Positions 8,236 to 18,032 of a stretch of 64,000 bases of DNA are shown here, piece after piece (positions within the stretch are counted from its first letter, which is position 1; every line of letters begins with the position of its first letter). The position numbers and the translations under genes were made by a program. The notes below the pieces were generated by a model. The model saw nothing but the letters and a program-made list of their open reading frames with translations, made no database searches and had not been told where the DNA came from. The DNA is from Bacteroidetes bacterium ADurb.Bin037 (lineage in GTDB: Bacteria; Bacteroidota; Bacteroidia; Bacteroidales; UBA932): the NCBI GenBank assembly GCA_002071175.1, contig MWER01000012.1:1-64000 (forward strand), given 5' to 3'.

Positions 8236-8431
8236 ATTTCATAAAGGTAAGAAGATTACTTCTAAAAAACTCGTATTGTTTGCGGTGGGCCTCAATTTCT
8301 GCAGGCAAGCCTATTGATATATCACTAACCAAGGCCCAATATATATGTTCCATGTTGTTTTTTAGTGACCTCTCTTGATTATGTTTCAAAAAATGATAAA
8401 ACTTCGTTAATACAAAATCAACAGAAATCAT
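8228..8431 (-). pseudogene. Remnant of a type I restriction specificity gene (hsdS 3' end)
   Basis: A 67-codon ORF. Its last ~35 codons (8228 to about 8335) read SDISIGLPAEIEAHRKQY followed by a EFFRSNLLTF segment, the characteristic C-terminal helix of HsdS subunits. The first ~30 codons do not resemble HsdS. No target-recognition domain, hsdM or hsdR is present nearby. The fragment ends 8 bases inside fic, as in intact loci where fic follows hsdS. I read it as what is left after deletion of a type I restriction locus. Whether the short ORF is still translated, for example to couple fic translation, is unknown. Confidence 0.7.
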
Positions 8432-8485
8432 TACGTATATCCGGCTGTTGTGGTACCTGAGCTGTAAGGTAAAAGAAAATATCCT

Positions 8486-9043
8486 CTATATGATTCCGGT
8501 ATGTTCCAGCAATATCTTTACCCCTATCAAAACCAGAATGATCCCTCCCAGAAGTTCGGCTTTTGAACTCAACCGGGCCCCGAATATATATCCCAGTTTC
8601 ACTCCGGCAAATGACATCACAAACGTTACTGAACCAATTAAGATAGCTGCCTTAACGATATTGATTTGCAGAAACCCCAGTGATATTCCCACTGCCAGGG
8701 CATCTATGCTGGTGGCAAAGGCCAGGATGAGCATGGGACGGAACCTGAAAGAACAATCTACAGGTTTGTTGGGACGAAAAGATCCTATGATCATTCTGCC
8801 TCCTATGAATCCCAGCAATCCAAAGGCGATCCAGTGATCTGCCGTCTTGATCAGGTGTTCGAACCTGGAGCCGGCCCAGTATCCCAGTAACGGCATCAAA
8901 GCCTGAAATATTCCGAAAAAAAGACCGGCCTTCAGTGCATTTTTCCATTGCATGCGGGATTGCCCCATTCCCTTACAGATAGAAGCTGCGAATGCATCCA
9001 TGGCAAGGCCGATGGCCATAAAGATCAGGTTCAGCGTTTTCAT
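8486..9043 (-). CDS. mntP: Manganese efflux pump MntP
   Basis: A 185-residue integral membrane protein with six hydrophobic segments and the two internal repeats of the MntP (DUF204) family: GLAMDAFAASICKG near the N terminus and ATSIDALAVGIS in the second half. The paired Asp residues in these helices are needed for Mn(II) export in known members. Length is as expected. It is transcribed alone, divergent from the asparaginase gene. Confidence 0.92.
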   Translation of the reverse strand: MKTLNLIFMAIGLAMDAFAASICKGMGQSRMQWKNALKAGLFFGIFQALMPLLGYWAGSRFEHLIKTADHWIAFGLLGFIGGRMIIGSFRPNKPVDCSFRFRPMLILAFATSIDALAVGISLGFLQINIVKAAILIGSVTFVMSFAGVKLGYIFGARLSSKAELLGGIILVLIGVKILLEHTGII

Positions 9044-9139
9044 CCGGTAGCTTTTACATACATAAACAGGGAGTGATTGGTGTTACAAGTAAAATAAGGA
9101 AGGAACAAGCTCTTTTGTATAATGGAATGCATAAATTCC

Positions 9140-9147
9140 TATTTTTG
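9140..9147 (+). promoter_or_regulatory. -7 element TATTTTTG for the asparaginase gene
   Basis: Exact TAnnTTTG match with TTTTG at 9113-9117 as a possible -33 element (22-base spacing). The leader would be ~27 bases, which supports the ATG at 9180. Confidence 0.55.
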
Positions 9148-9159
9148 CTTTACAAGTAA

Positions 9160-9167
9160 CAAAGATA
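9160..9167 (-). promoter_or_regulatory. -7 element TATCTTTG reading toward mntP
   Basis: Exact TAnnTTTG match on the minus strand. It would give mntP a leader of about 110 bases and crosses the asparaginase promoter. I could not find a recognisable yybP-ykoY (manganese) riboswitch core in that leader. Confidence 0.4.
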
Positions 9168-9179
9168 AAATAATTGACC

Positions 9180-10241
9180 ATGACCGTGAAGAAATTTTTA
9201 CTCCTGAGCACACTCTCCCTATTGTTTATTCCGGCTTTTGGCAATGGGTACACGCCCAGGGTTACCATAATTGCCACAGGCGGGACGATTGCCGGGATAG
9301 CTCCGTCATCTGCCGGTACGTTTTACGATCCGGCACAACTCACCGTGGGAGCGTTGATGGAACAGGTTCCGGAGATAAGATCAAAAGCCTCCATAACGGG
9401 TATACAGCTGTGCAATATAGCCAGTCAGCATATGACGACAGAGATATGGATCCGGCTGGCATCTGTAATTGATTCGCTTTTCAGCAACGATCTTTGTGAT
9501 GGCATTGTTGTGACCCATGGCACGGACACTATGGAAGAAACGGCCTTTTTTCTAAACCTGGTCGTACCCCATGACAAACCCGTCGTACTGACAGGGTCGA
9601 TGAGACCTTCCAACGCGCTGGGTGCTGACGGTCCGGCAAACCTGTATAATGCCGTTTGTCTGGCTGCCTCTCCGGCAGCCCGGGACAAAGGTGTGATGGC
9701 TGTCATGAACGACTATATCTTCGCTGCTGCAGAATTTACTAAGACCCATACGGTAAATCCGCATGCTTTTGAAAGTCCGGGAAGGGGTCCCTTAGGAATT
9801 ATCCGGGGAGGAATCCCTGTTTTTTTTAGGGATCCGGGTCCCATGCACACGGTTCATTCTGAATTTTCCATTAAACATTTGCACGGAACGGACCTTCCTC
9901 CGGTTGGCATTGTTCTATCCTATGCAGGAGCATCTGCAGTTCCGGTTGAGGCGTTAATCGCCAGTGGCGTGGAGGGCATTGTGGTGGCAGGAGTCGGACA
10001 TGGTAATTACTCCCTAGAGATCGAAGCTGCCATACCCGGTATTATTGCCCGGGGCGTACTTATTGTTCGCGCAACACGTATTCTTTGCGGAGGCGTTGCA
10101 TCAGATGTGGAATCTCCTTTTGAAGGGCAACTGACCAGCGGCTTACTGTCTCCGCAGAAAGTAAGGATCCTGCTTATGGTTGCCCTTACGCGTTACCGCG
10201 ATCCGGACAACTTGCAAAGGATCATTGACGGCTATCAATGA
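9180..10241 (+). CDS. Type II (periplasmic) L-asparaginase
   Basis: A 353-residue enzyme that hydrolyses L-asparagine to aspartate and ammonia. It has a signal peptide (about 1-20), then both active-site motifs: IIATGGTIAG with the nucleophile Thr and VVTHGTDTMEET with the second Thr, Asp and, later, the catalytic Lys region LTGSMRPSNALGADGP. I use the ATG at 9180 rather than the upstream TTG at 9174. It ends base-to-base against the convergent DUF389 gene; the two stop codons share the palindrome TGATCA. Confidence 0.9.
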   Translation: MTVKKFLLLSTLSLLFIPAFGNGYTPRVTIIATGGTIAGIAPSSAGTFYDPAQLTVGALMEQVPEIRSKASITGIQLCNIASQHMTTEIWIRLASVIDSLFSNDLCDGIVVTHGTDTMEETAFFLNLVVPHDKPVVLTGSMRPSNALGADGPANLYNAVCLAASPAARDKGVMAVMNDYIFAAAEFTKTHTVNPHAFESPGRGPLGIIRGGIPVFFRDPGPMHTVHSEFSIKHLHGTDLPPVGIVLSYAGASAVPVEALIASGVEGIVVAGVGHGNYSLEIEAAIPGIIARGVLIVRATRILCGGVASDVESPFEGQLTSGLLSPQKVRILLMVALTRYRDPDNLQRIIDGYQ

Positions 10242-11609
10242 TCATTCGGCTATTAGTTTCAAATGTTTGGCGTTGACACGCGTTTTCAACCACTCCTGCA
10301 GCACTTGGAGTTCTTCCTGCGGGGGAATGGAATCGAACTTTATAACGGCTATGGTCAGGGTGTCGGAACGTGACAGGTCTACTGCTATGTTAAGGGCTTG
10401 CGATATCGACAATTCTAAGGCAGCAGGACAGAGCACGGACAGTTCTTTGATCAATTCACCTCCCAGACGTTCGTAAAGCCTGTATTCTTCCAGGTTGTTC
10501 CGGAGTGTATCAATGACGGCCTGTTGTGCATGGAGTCGTTCTTCGCTCCGTTTGTAAAAGTCTTCCATCACAGAGGAACGAATCGCATCCAGGTTGACCT
10601 TCTCCCCTCCGCCCTGTACAACGGTCAGTTGGGTGCCTTCGAGGACCTTGAACTGATTCATCTGGTTGCGGGCAACGGCTAATGAGGCTTCGGGGATTTC
10701 CTGCCCGATAAGCATCAGATCGATAGTTTTATTTTCAAACGATATTTTTTTGCTTATGATCTGGGAATCGGGAAAGGAAAAGGTCTTTTCAATGAACTGG
10801 TTGGCTTCGCTTTCATAAATAGTGGCCCGGACAATATTTATGGTCAGAATGACGGCAGGGATCATAGTGACTATCCCAATAGCCAGAATGGATTGTTTAA
10901 CGGTTTGTTCCCGTTTCTTTTCCTGGAACACCTTAGGGACATAACCCCTTATGCGCGTACCAAGGAACGTTGCAGCTACAATGAATACTGTGTTGATAAA
11001 ATACAGGTAAAAAGCGCCCATGAAAAAACGCAGGTTACCCGTAGCTATTCCGAACCCTGCAGTACAAAGAGGGGGCATCAGTGCCGTAGCGATGGCAACA
11101 CCCGGGATCACATTGCCTTTGTCTTTTGTAGACAAAGCAATAAATCCGGCCAACCCGCCCAGTAGTGCTATGAAAACATCATAGATTGTAGGAGAGGTTC
11201 GTGCCAGAATCTCCGACTGTGGCTGGTCAAAAGGCGAAAGAATAAAGAAGAGGGTAGCCGTCAGGATACTGATGACGGTTGCCACCGAATAGCTCTTGAG
11301 GGATTTTTTTAACAATTCATAGTCGTTGATTCCCAGTGACAGACCCATCCCAATGATCGGCCCCATGAGCGGGGAGATGAGCATGGCACCTATGACCACT
11401 GCCGTCGAATTGATACTTAGACCGAGTGAAGCTATGAGAATGGCAAAGATCAGGATCCACAGGTTCGCTCCCTTAAATTCCACACCGGAGCGGATATTGG
11501 CAATAGTCTCCAATTCGTTTTCCCTGTCCTTTCTAAGGTAGAAATAGTGCCTTATAAAGCGGGTAAAAGCTGATCTTGATTTATCTTGCTTAGGATTTTC
11601 AGTTGTCAT
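10242..11609 (-). CDS. DUF389 (TIGR00341-like) membrane protein
   Basis: A 455-residue protein with about six membrane helices between residues ~48 and ~260, including the conserved AVVIGAMLISPLMGPIIG segment and GVAIATALMPPLCTAG that define DUF389. The C-terminal ~190 residues are soluble and probably cytoplasmic or periplasmic. The transport substrate, if any, is not known. It is the last gene of trpS-dnaG-metG-DUF389, 24 bases after metG. Confidence 0.85.
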   Translation of the reverse strand: MTTENPKQDKSRSAFTRFIRHYFYLRKDRENELETIANIRSGVEFKGANLWILIFAILIASLGLSINSTAVVIGAMLISPLMGPIIGMGLSLGINDYELLKKSLKSYSVATVISILTATLFFILSPFDQPQSEILARTSPTIYDVFIALLGGLAGFIALSTKDKGNVIPGVAIATALMPPLCTAGFGIATGNLRFFMGAFYLYFINTVFIVAATFLGTRIRGYVPKVFQEKKREQTVKQSILAIGIVTMIPAVILTINIVRATIYESEANQFIEKTFSFPDSQIISKKISFENKTIDLMLIGQEIPEASLAVARNQMNQFKVLEGTQLTVVQGGGEKVNLDAIRSSVMEDFYKRSEERLHAQQAVIDTLRNNLEEYRLYERLGGELIKELSVLCPAALELSISQALNIAVDLSRSDTLTIAVIKFDSIPPQEELQVLQEWLKTRVNAKHLKLIAE

Positions 11610-11633
11610 AAGATGTTGTTGTGGTTAGTTTTG

Positions 11634-13667
11634 TTATCCAACAATAGCCCCTTCGGAGATACCTTCTTCGGGAGAAATGACACGCATCTTACCGTCAGGT
11701 TCTTTTGCCATCAGGATCATTCCCTGTGATACGATACCGCGTATGGTCCTTGGGGCCAAATTGGCCAGGATACAGATTTGCCGGCCGATCATTTCTTCGG
11801 CAGAATAGTATTGGGCAATTCCCGATACGATCACCCTCCGGTCCAATCCGGTGTCGATCTTCAATTTGAGCAGTTTGTCCGTATTCGGCACCTTTTCCGC
11901 CTGCAGAACCGTGGCAATCCGTATATCTATTTTTTCAAAATCGTTTATAGAACATTCCGGCAAGGCAGGTGCCATATCTTTTTTTGCAGGTTCCGTTCTC
12001 TTTAATTTGCTGATCTGGGCTTCGATAACATTGTCTTCAATCTTGTCAAACAGCAATACCGGTTGATTCAGCCGGTGTCCTTCCGCCAGCAGGGCTTCCC
12101 GTGCAAGGTCCGTCCATGGCATGGTTTCGGTTATGTTCAGGATGTTCCTGAGTTTTTTTGTCGTGAACGGAAGGAAAGGCTCCAGTGCTATGGTCAATCT
12201 TGCGCACAGCTGCAGCGAGAAATTCAGGATAGTTCCCACGCGTGCGATATCTGTTTTGGCCACTTTCCAGGGTTCGGTATCGGCGAGGTATTTATTTCCC
12301 AGCCTGGCAAAATTCATGGCCTCTTTCAATGCGTCCCGGAAACGGTAATGTTCCAGGTGGTCTTCCAGTGCAGATGCCATAGACGGCACAGATTTCATCA
12401 CTTCTCTGTCGTAATCCGTCAGGGTATCAATGGGGGGAACGAGCCCATTGAAGTACTTGTGTGTCAAGACAACGGCCCGGTTAACGAAATTCCCTAGAAT
12501 AGCTACCAGTTCGTTGTTGTTGCGGGCCTGATAATCCTTCCAGGTAAAATCGTTGTCTTTTGTTTCCGGCATAGTGGAACAGAGGGTATAGCGCAAAACA
12601 TCTTCTTTTCCGGGAAGTTCGTCCAGGTATTCGTGCAGCCACACAGCCCAATTGCGCGAAGTGGATATCTTCTCTCCTTCAAGATTCAGGAATTCGTTGG
12701 CAGGAACGTTCTCGGGCAGGATATACCCGCCGTATGCCTTAAGCATGCAGGGAAAGACAATACAATGAAAAACAATATTGTCCTTTCCTATAAAATGGAC
12801 CATTTTGGTGTTTTCGTCCTTCCACCATTCTTCCCAGGTGTCGGGGAAAAGTTCTATCGTATTGGAGATATATCCTATAGGGGCATCAAACCATACATAG
12901 AGAACTTTGCCTTCACCCCCTTTCACCGGGACGGGTACGCCCCAGTCCAGGTCACGACTGACGGCCCTTGGCTGCAATCCGTTGTCCAGCCAGGATTTAC
13001 ATTGTCCGTAAACATTGGGTTTCCATTCCTTATGTCCTTCGAGGATCCATTCCCTCAGCCACGGTTCATATCTGTCCAGCGGCAGATACCAATGTTTTGT
13101 CTTTCTTTTTTCGGGTGTGCTTCCGCTGATGGAAGAACGCGGATCTATCAATTCGTCCGGGGAAAGGGTCGAACCGCACTTTTCGCATTGGTCGCCAAAT
13201 GCTTCATTATGTCCGCAACGCGGACATGTCCCGATTATATACCGGTCTGCAAGGAACACATTGGCTTCGGGGTCAAAGTATTGTTCGCTTTCCTTTTCCA
13301 GTAACTTTCCTTGGTCATACAATTTTTTAAAAAAGTCCGAAGCGGTCTTGTGATGGATCTTTGAAGATGTCCTGGAATATATATCGAACGATATACCCAA
13401 CCGTTTGAATGACTCCTTGATCTGTACGTGATACTTGTCAACTATGTCCTGAGGTGTGACTCCCAATTGGTGGGCTATGATCGTGATAGGGACCCCATGC
13501 TCGTCAGAGCCTCCTATAAAGCAGACCTTGCGTCCCCTGAGACGAAGGTAGCGTACATAAATATCTGCCGGGATATACACGCCGGCAAGATGTCCGATAT
13601 GAATGGGCCCGTTGGCATAGGGAAGGGCCGAAGTGACCAGGTAACGTTTATATTCTTTCTGCTTCAT
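11634..13667 (-). CDS. metG: Methionyl-tRNA synthetase
   Basis: A 677-residue class I synthetase. It carries the HIGH motif (PIHIGHLAG near residue 21), a four-Cys zinc knuckle (CPRCG...CEKCG, about 145-160), the KMSKS-type loop as KISTSR, the anticodon-binding helical domain, and a C-terminal EMAP/Trbp111-type tRNA-binding domain (about 575-677). Full length and intact. It lies 16 bases after dnaG in the same operon. Confidence 0.96.
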   Translation of the reverse strand: MKQKEYKRYLVTSALPYANGPIHIGHLAGVYIPADIYVRYLRLRGRKVCFIGGSDEHGVPITIIAHQLGVTPQDIVDKYHVQIKESFKRLGISFDIYSRTSSKIHHKTASDFFKKLYDQGKLLEKESEQYFDPEANVFLADRYIIGTCPRCGHNEAFGDQCEKCGSTLSPDELIDPRSSISGSTPEKRKTKHWYLPLDRYEPWLREWILEGHKEWKPNVYGQCKSWLDNGLQPRAVSRDLDWGVPVPVKGGEGKVLYVWFDAPIGYISNTIELFPDTWEEWWKDENTKMVHFIGKDNIVFHCIVFPCMLKAYGGYILPENVPANEFLNLEGEKISTSRNWAVWLHEYLDELPGKEDVLRYTLCSTMPETKDNDFTWKDYQARNNNELVAILGNFVNRAVVLTHKYFNGLVPPIDTLTDYDREVMKSVPSMASALEDHLEHYRFRDALKEAMNFARLGNKYLADTEPWKVAKTDIARVGTILNFSLQLCARLTIALEPFLPFTTKKLRNILNITETMPWTDLAREALLAEGHRLNQPVLLFDKIEDNVIEAQISKLKRTEPAKKDMAPALPECSINDFEKIDIRIATVLQAEKVPNTDKLLKLKIDTGLDRRVIVSGIAQYYSAEEMIGRQICILANLAPRTIRGIVSQGMILMAKEPDGKMRVISPEEGISEGAIVG

Positions 13668-13683
13668 TGCAAACGAAATTATG

Positions 13684-15603
13684 TTAATTCAATCTATTCA
13701 GCTCCCTTGCGAAGGAATTTCTGACGTCCATCATGACAGTGAGCTCTTTCAGAATACTTTGTATTTTATCTTTTTCCCCCAATTGTTGCGATTGCCTGAG
13801 CTCCTGGGCCAGGCGGGAACAGGTAAGGGAAACGATCTTCAGTTTATAGACCAGGATCGCTTTGGTGACGTTTTCCTTTAGCAATGTCTCTTCAACGGGT
13901 AAACTTTCCTTGAGTACCTTCACGTTTATCGTGTGAGGATCGTTCAGCAAGTCCAGAATGTGCCTGGAAATATCAGGATCGGAATGATTGATGAAAAATT
14001 TCATTCTCACCTCGTCGTCTCCTGTCAGGTTGTTGTATTCGCTCAATATCCTTGAGTAGAAGGGATCCTGGAATTCCAGTTCATCCTCTGCCAGAGCACT
14101 AAAAATGAAATGGCATACTGTCATATCATCATCCAGTTTAGTCTGTCCAAATTTAATCAGATAGTACAAAATGTCTTTCTCACACCGACTCAGATCGTCA
14201 CTGCCGGGAGAAATGGCCGTCTGTCCGGACAGTTCACTTGTTTCCGTAACGGATGGCGGAACAAACGGGTGAGCGGATCTTGTTGTCCTTTTTTTGCGGA
14301 TCCGGGCGACTTCCCTTGTAAGAACCACTTCCTTTATATCAAGATGGCGGCTACATTCTTCTATGTAAACAGTCCGGGTAATGGCATCGGGCATTATGGC
14401 AATACTTTCCACCACATCCCGTATAAGTCCGGATCTTTTTAGCGGGTCCTTCATTTCGTCTGCCATCAGGGAGATCTTGAAATGGATGAAGTCGGTTTCG
14501 TTTTTTTTCAGAAAATCGAGCGTCTCGCGGGCACTGTGAGAACGTGCATATGAATCGGGATCGTCTCCCTGGGGAAATCTTACTACTTTGACCTGAAGCC
14601 CTTCTTCCAACAGCATGTCTATCCCCCGGATAGAGGCTTTAATCCCGGCATCGTCTCCGTCGTAGAGGACGGTAACCTGTTGGGAGAACCTTTTTATCAG
14701 CCGGATCTGTTCTCTTGTAAGAGATGTTCCTGAAGAGGAAACCACATTCCTGATCCCGGCTTGGAACAAAGATATCACGTCTGTATAGCCTTCTACCAGG
14801 TAACATTTCTGGAGTTTAGTAATGTGTTGCTTGGCAAAGTAGATCCCGTACAGTGACCTGCTTTTATTATAGATCTCACTTTCCGGAGAGTTTATATATT
14901 TTGAAAGTTGCTTGTCCGTTCGCAGTGTCCTGCCTCCAAAACCTATTATCCTGCCACTAAGTGAATGTATGGGGAATATGACTCTGTCCTGAAAACGATC
15001 AGCCAGGGCTTCCGGCATATTATCCCTTGCAGGGTAATGGATAGTCAGTCCGGTCGATGTCAGGAGATCCTGTTTATACCCGTCTGCAAGGGCTGCATTG
15101 GTAAAAACGTTTTTCCCTGCCGGGGCGAATCCAAGCTGGAATTCCCTGATGACCGGTTCTTTTAAACCTCGTTCCTGCAGGTAGCTCAGACCGACATCCC
15201 TACCTTCCTGCTCTTCCCATAGGTAACGGGTGTAAAATTCCTGGGCATATGCGTTGACCACCATCATGCTGTCTCTTCTCAGTCTTGATTCTGCTTCCTG
15301 CGGCGATTCCTCCCTGTCATCAACAGGAATGTTATATTTATTCCCCAGGAACTTAAGGGCCTCTCTATAAGTAAGTTGCTCGTGTTCCATAATAAAACGG
15401 ATCACATTTCCAGCTTTTCCACATCCGAAACATTTAAAAATGCCTTTAGATGGAGACACAGAAAATGACGGCGTCTTTTCGTTATGAAAGGGGCAACAGG
15501 TCACATAATTGGCGCCACGTCTCTTTAGTGTGACATATTCACCAATAACCGCTTCTATGGGAGCAGCTTCCAGGATACGTTCTATGGTGTCCTGGCTAAT
15601 CAT
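13684..15603 (-). CDS. dnaG: DNA primase
   Basis: A 639-residue replicative primase. The N-terminal zinc domain has [11 protein letters not shown] and [11 protein letters not shown]. The catalytic core shows the Toprim motifs LVEGYTDV and LYDGDDAG. The C-terminal third is the helicase-interacting region. Its ATG overlaps the trpS stop by 4 bases, which indicates translational coupling. Confidence 0.96.
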   Translation of the reverse strand: MISQDTIERILEAAPIEAVIGEYVTLKRRGANYVTCCPFHNEKTPSFSVSPSKGIFKCFGCGKAGNVIRFIMEHEQLTYREALKFLGNKYNIPVDDREESPQEAESRLRRDSMMVVNAYAQEFYTRYLWEEQEGRDVGLSYLQERGLKEPVIREFQLGFAPAGKNVFTNAALADGYKQDLLTSTGLTIHYPARDNMPEALADRFQDRVIFPIHSLSGRIIGFGGRTLRTDKQLSKYINSPESEIYNKSRSLYGIYFAKQHITKLQKCYLVEGYTDVISLFQAGIRNVVSSSGTSLTREQIRLIKRFSQQVTVLYDGDDAGIKASIRGIDMLLEEGLQVKVVRFPQGDDPDSYARSHSARETLDFLKKNETDFIHFKISLMADEMKDPLKRSGLIRDVVESIAIMPDAITRTVYIEECSRHLDIKEVVLTREVARIRKKRTTRSAHPFVPPSVTETSELSGQTAISPGSDDLSRCEKDILYYLIKFGQTKLDDDMTVCHFIFSALAEDELEFQDPFYSRILSEYNNLTGDDEVRMKFFINHSDPDISRHILDLLNDPHTINVKVLKESLPVEETLLKENVTKAILVYKLKIVSLTCSRLAQELRQSQQLGEKDKIQSILKELTVMMDVRNSFARELNRLN

Positions 15604-16592
15604 TTGAAAACTTTGAATCCGACAGCTTTACGTACCAGCTCCATAGTCTGGCACGCAGATGCCCGGGCTTCGCTGGTCCCTTTCTCTATTACATATTTGA
15701 GATAGGCGTTGTCGTTAGATATCTCTTCGATCCTTTCCCTGATGGGGAGGGTATGCTTGCAAATATCTGCAGCCAGTTGTTTTTTCAGATCCCCGTAGCG
15801 GATCTTACATGTATCATATTGTTCCCTGAAATGTGCAACTACTTCCGGTTCCGATACTACGGAGAGCAAGGTGAACAAGTTGGTGACTTCGGGGCTCATG
15901 GGACTGCCGGGGGTGACAGGACCGCTGTCTGTTACGGCACGCATCACTTTTTTGGTGATCGTTTTCTGATCATCGATCAGGTAAATGCCGTTGCCTTCAG
16001 TTTTGCCCATCTTCCCGCTGCCGTCCAGCCCGGGAATTTTCACCAAATTGTTCCCAAAATTGTAGGCTTCCGGTTCCGGAAAGACATTTACATTATATAA
16101 TCTATTGAATCTTCTTGCCAGTAACCGTGTAATTTCCAGATGTTGTTCCTGGTCTTTTCCCACAGGGACCCAGTCAGCCCTATGGACCAGGATATCGGCC
16201 GCCATAAGTACAGGATAGGTCAGCAGTCCGGCATTCACGTTATTGGGGTTCAGACGTACCTTGTCCTTAAACGAGGCGGTACGTTCCAATTCCCCCTTGT
16301 AGGTGATCATATTCAGAAGTACATATAATTCACTGACCTCAGGCACGTTGCTTTGAACGTAAAGAGTGGATTTTTCCGGGTCAAGGCCGCAGGCAAGATA
16401 TTCGGACAGGATGATTTTAACGTTAGAGTGAAATTCTTCCGATTTAGGATGTGTCGTAAGGGAATGCAAGTCGGCAATAAAAAAGTAACATTTGGCCTGG
16501 TGCTGCAATTCGATAAAATTTTTCAGTGCCCCGAAATAATTACCCAAATGCAGGTGCCCAGTGGAACGTATGCCGCTCAGAACAGTTTTCAT
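15600..16592 (-). CDS. trpS: Tryptophanyl-tRNA synthetase
   Basis: A 330-residue class I synthetase with the HIGH-type motif STGHLHLGNYFG near residue 11 and the KMSKS-type motif KMGKTEGN. It leads the trpS-dnaG-metG-DUF389 operon. The length is normal for TrpRS. Confidence 0.96.
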   Translation of the reverse strand: MKTVLSGIRSTGHLHLGNYFGALKNFIELQHQAKCYFFIADLHSLTTHPKSEEFHSNVKIILSEYLACGLDPEKSTLYVQSNVPEVSELYVLLNMITYKGELERTASFKDKVRLNPNNVNAGLLTYPVLMAADILVHRADWVPVGKDQEQHLEITRLLARRFNRLYNVNVFPEPEAYNFGNNLVKIPGLDGSGKMGKTEGNGIYLIDDQKTITKKVMRAVTDSGPVTPGSPMSPEVTNLFTLLSVVSEPEVVAHFREQYDTCKIRYGDLKKQLAADICKHTLPIRERIEEISNDNAYLKYVIEKGTSEARASACQTMELVRKAVGFKVFK

Positions 16593-16619
16593 AGCGTAGG
16601 AGAATCAAATTTCAACTTA

Positions 16620-16627
16620 CAAAGTTA
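16620..16627 (-). promoter_or_regulatory. -7 element TAACTTTG for the trpS operon
   Basis: Exact TAnnTTTG match on the minus strand, 27 bases before the trpS ATG. It is divergent from the aroA promoter. Confidence 0.55.
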
Positions 16628-16646
16628 GTCTTTTTTGGGTAAATGT

Positions 16647-16654
16647 TATCTTTG
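16647..16654 (+). promoter_or_regulatory. -7 element TATCTTTG for aroA-aroC
   Basis: Exact TAnnTTTG match. Transcription would begin near 16660, which excludes the upstream in-frame start at 16635 and supports the ATG at 16674. Confidence 0.6.
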
Positions 16655-16673
16655 TATATCTAGTACTTTGACC

Positions 16674-18032
16674 ATGATTACAATATCTAAAGGCTGCCTG
16701 AAGGGCAAAGTTTCGTTACCTCCATCTAAAAGCATGAGTATTAGAGCGTTAGCTGCTATTTTTTTAGCCGGGCGGGACACATTGCTAAAAGGGGCATGGC
16801 CCAAAGACGGGACACAGCTATGTGAGGATGTACAGGCAGCTTATCGTGTGGTCAGATCTGTGGGATCCCAGTTTGTGAAAGAAGATATATGGCCTAATGT
16901 CGCCTCTCCGGGTTCGGGAAAGGATCATTTAAGGCATCAGCTGGATTGCGGAGAATCGGCCCTGGCGTTGCGTATGTTTGCTCCCATACTGGCACTTTCT
17001 TCCTATATATATTGTCTGAGAGGACGTACAACTTTGATAACAAGGCCTGTAGATTTTGTTATAGAAGGATTGCGTGAACTCGGGTGCTGGTGTGAAAGTA
17101 TGAATACGCTTCCAACTCTGTCGATCATTGATAATTTAAAAGAGATAGGTAAATGGGAAACACGCGATTCCTCGCTCAGCCTGTCACGTCCCATATTGCT
17201 GGTACAGGGTCCTCTCAGGGGAGGAAAATACCTGGTCAATGCAGGAGGCAGTTCCCAGTTCCTGAGCGGATTGCTCATGGCCCTTCCCCTTGCAGAGAAG
17301 GATTCAATACTTGAAGTCGAACGTTTGGAAAGCCAGCCATATATTGATCTTACCCTAAATGTAATGGAATCCTTTGGAGTGAGAGCGACACATGATGATT
17401 ACAAGGTGTTCCATATTCCGGGCAGGCAGACATACCGTGCCCGTAAGATCGCTATAGAAGGAGATTGGAGTGGAGGGGCCAATTTTATTGTAGGAGCTAC
17501 ATTGTTCGGGGACCTGCGCATTGGCCATCTCTGGAAAAACAGCCTGCAGGCCGACAAGGCGATCCTGGAGGCAATAGGACGTGCCGGAGGTTCATGGGCG
17601 TGGGCCTCGGCAAATCAGCTGAAGGTGTATAGACATGAAAATTTACAGGGATTTATTTTTGATGCACAAAAATGCCCTGATCTGTTTCCCCCGCTGGTTG
17701 CTTTGGCTGTACACTGCAAGGGAACAACGAGCATTCACGGGATAGACCGCCTTTTTCACAAGGAGTCCAACAGGGCGTTGGCGTTACTGGAAGAGTATTC
17801 AAAAGTGGGTGCAAATATCAGGTTGGAAGGGAACAACATGATCATTGAAGGAGGCAAACTGCCGGGTGGGACGCGTATATCTGCCAGGGGCGACAACCGT
17901 ATTGCCATGTCGCTTGCCATTGCAGCACTGGGAGCTGAAAATTCCATAGAGATAGAAGGCAAACATACTGTTGCCAAATCTTTCCCGGATTTCTGGGTAG
18001 AGTTGGAAAAAGTAACAAAGAAAGAAGAATGA
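16674..18032 (+). CDS. aroA: 3-phosphoshikimate 1-carboxyvinyltransferase (EPSP synthase)
   Basis: A 452-residue enzyme of the shikimate pathway that joins shikimate 3-phosphate and phosphoenolpyruvate. Residues matching the known active site are visible: PPSKSMSIRA (Lys, Ser, Arg), the CGESALALR loop, SSQFL, PDLFPP (catalytic Asp), KESNRA (Glu, Arg), GDNRIAMS and the VAKSFPDF Lys. Overall it looks divergent from typical Bacteroidetes AroA. The start at 16674 is chosen because the promoter lies inside the longer ORF. Its stop overlaps the aroC start by 4 bases. Confidence 0.92.
   Translation: MITISKGCLKGKVSLPPSKSMSIRALAAIFLAGRDTLLKGAWPKDGTQLCEDVQAAYRVVRSVGSQFVKEDIWPNVASPGSGKDHLRHQLDCGESALALRMFAPILALSSYIYCLRGRTTLITRPVDFVIEGLRELGCWCESMNTLPTLSIIDNLKEIGKWETRDSSLSLSRPILLVQGPLRGGKYLVNAGGSSQFLSGLLMALPLAEKDSILEVERLESQPYIDLTLNVMESFGVRATHDDYKVFHIPGRQTYRARKIAIEGDWSGGANFIVGATLFGDLRIGHLWKNSLQADKAILEAIGRAGGSWAWASANQLKVYRHENLQGFIFDAQKCPDLFPPLVALAVHCKGTTSIHGIDRLFHKESNRALALLEEYSKVGANIRLEGNNMIIEGGKLPGGTRISARGDNRIAMSLAIAALGAENSIEIEGKHTVAKSFPDFWVELEKVTKKEE

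Noticed and set aside
7360-8431. Active type I restriction or toxin-antitoxin system
   Set aside because: No modification or restriction subunit is present and no antitoxin-like gene with Fic-inhibiting features was found; only a stump of hsdS remains, and the Fic protein carries its own inhibitory motif.
16635-16673. N-terminal extension of aroA
   Set aside because: The extension contains the -7 promoter element at 16647-16654, so it would not be transcribed.
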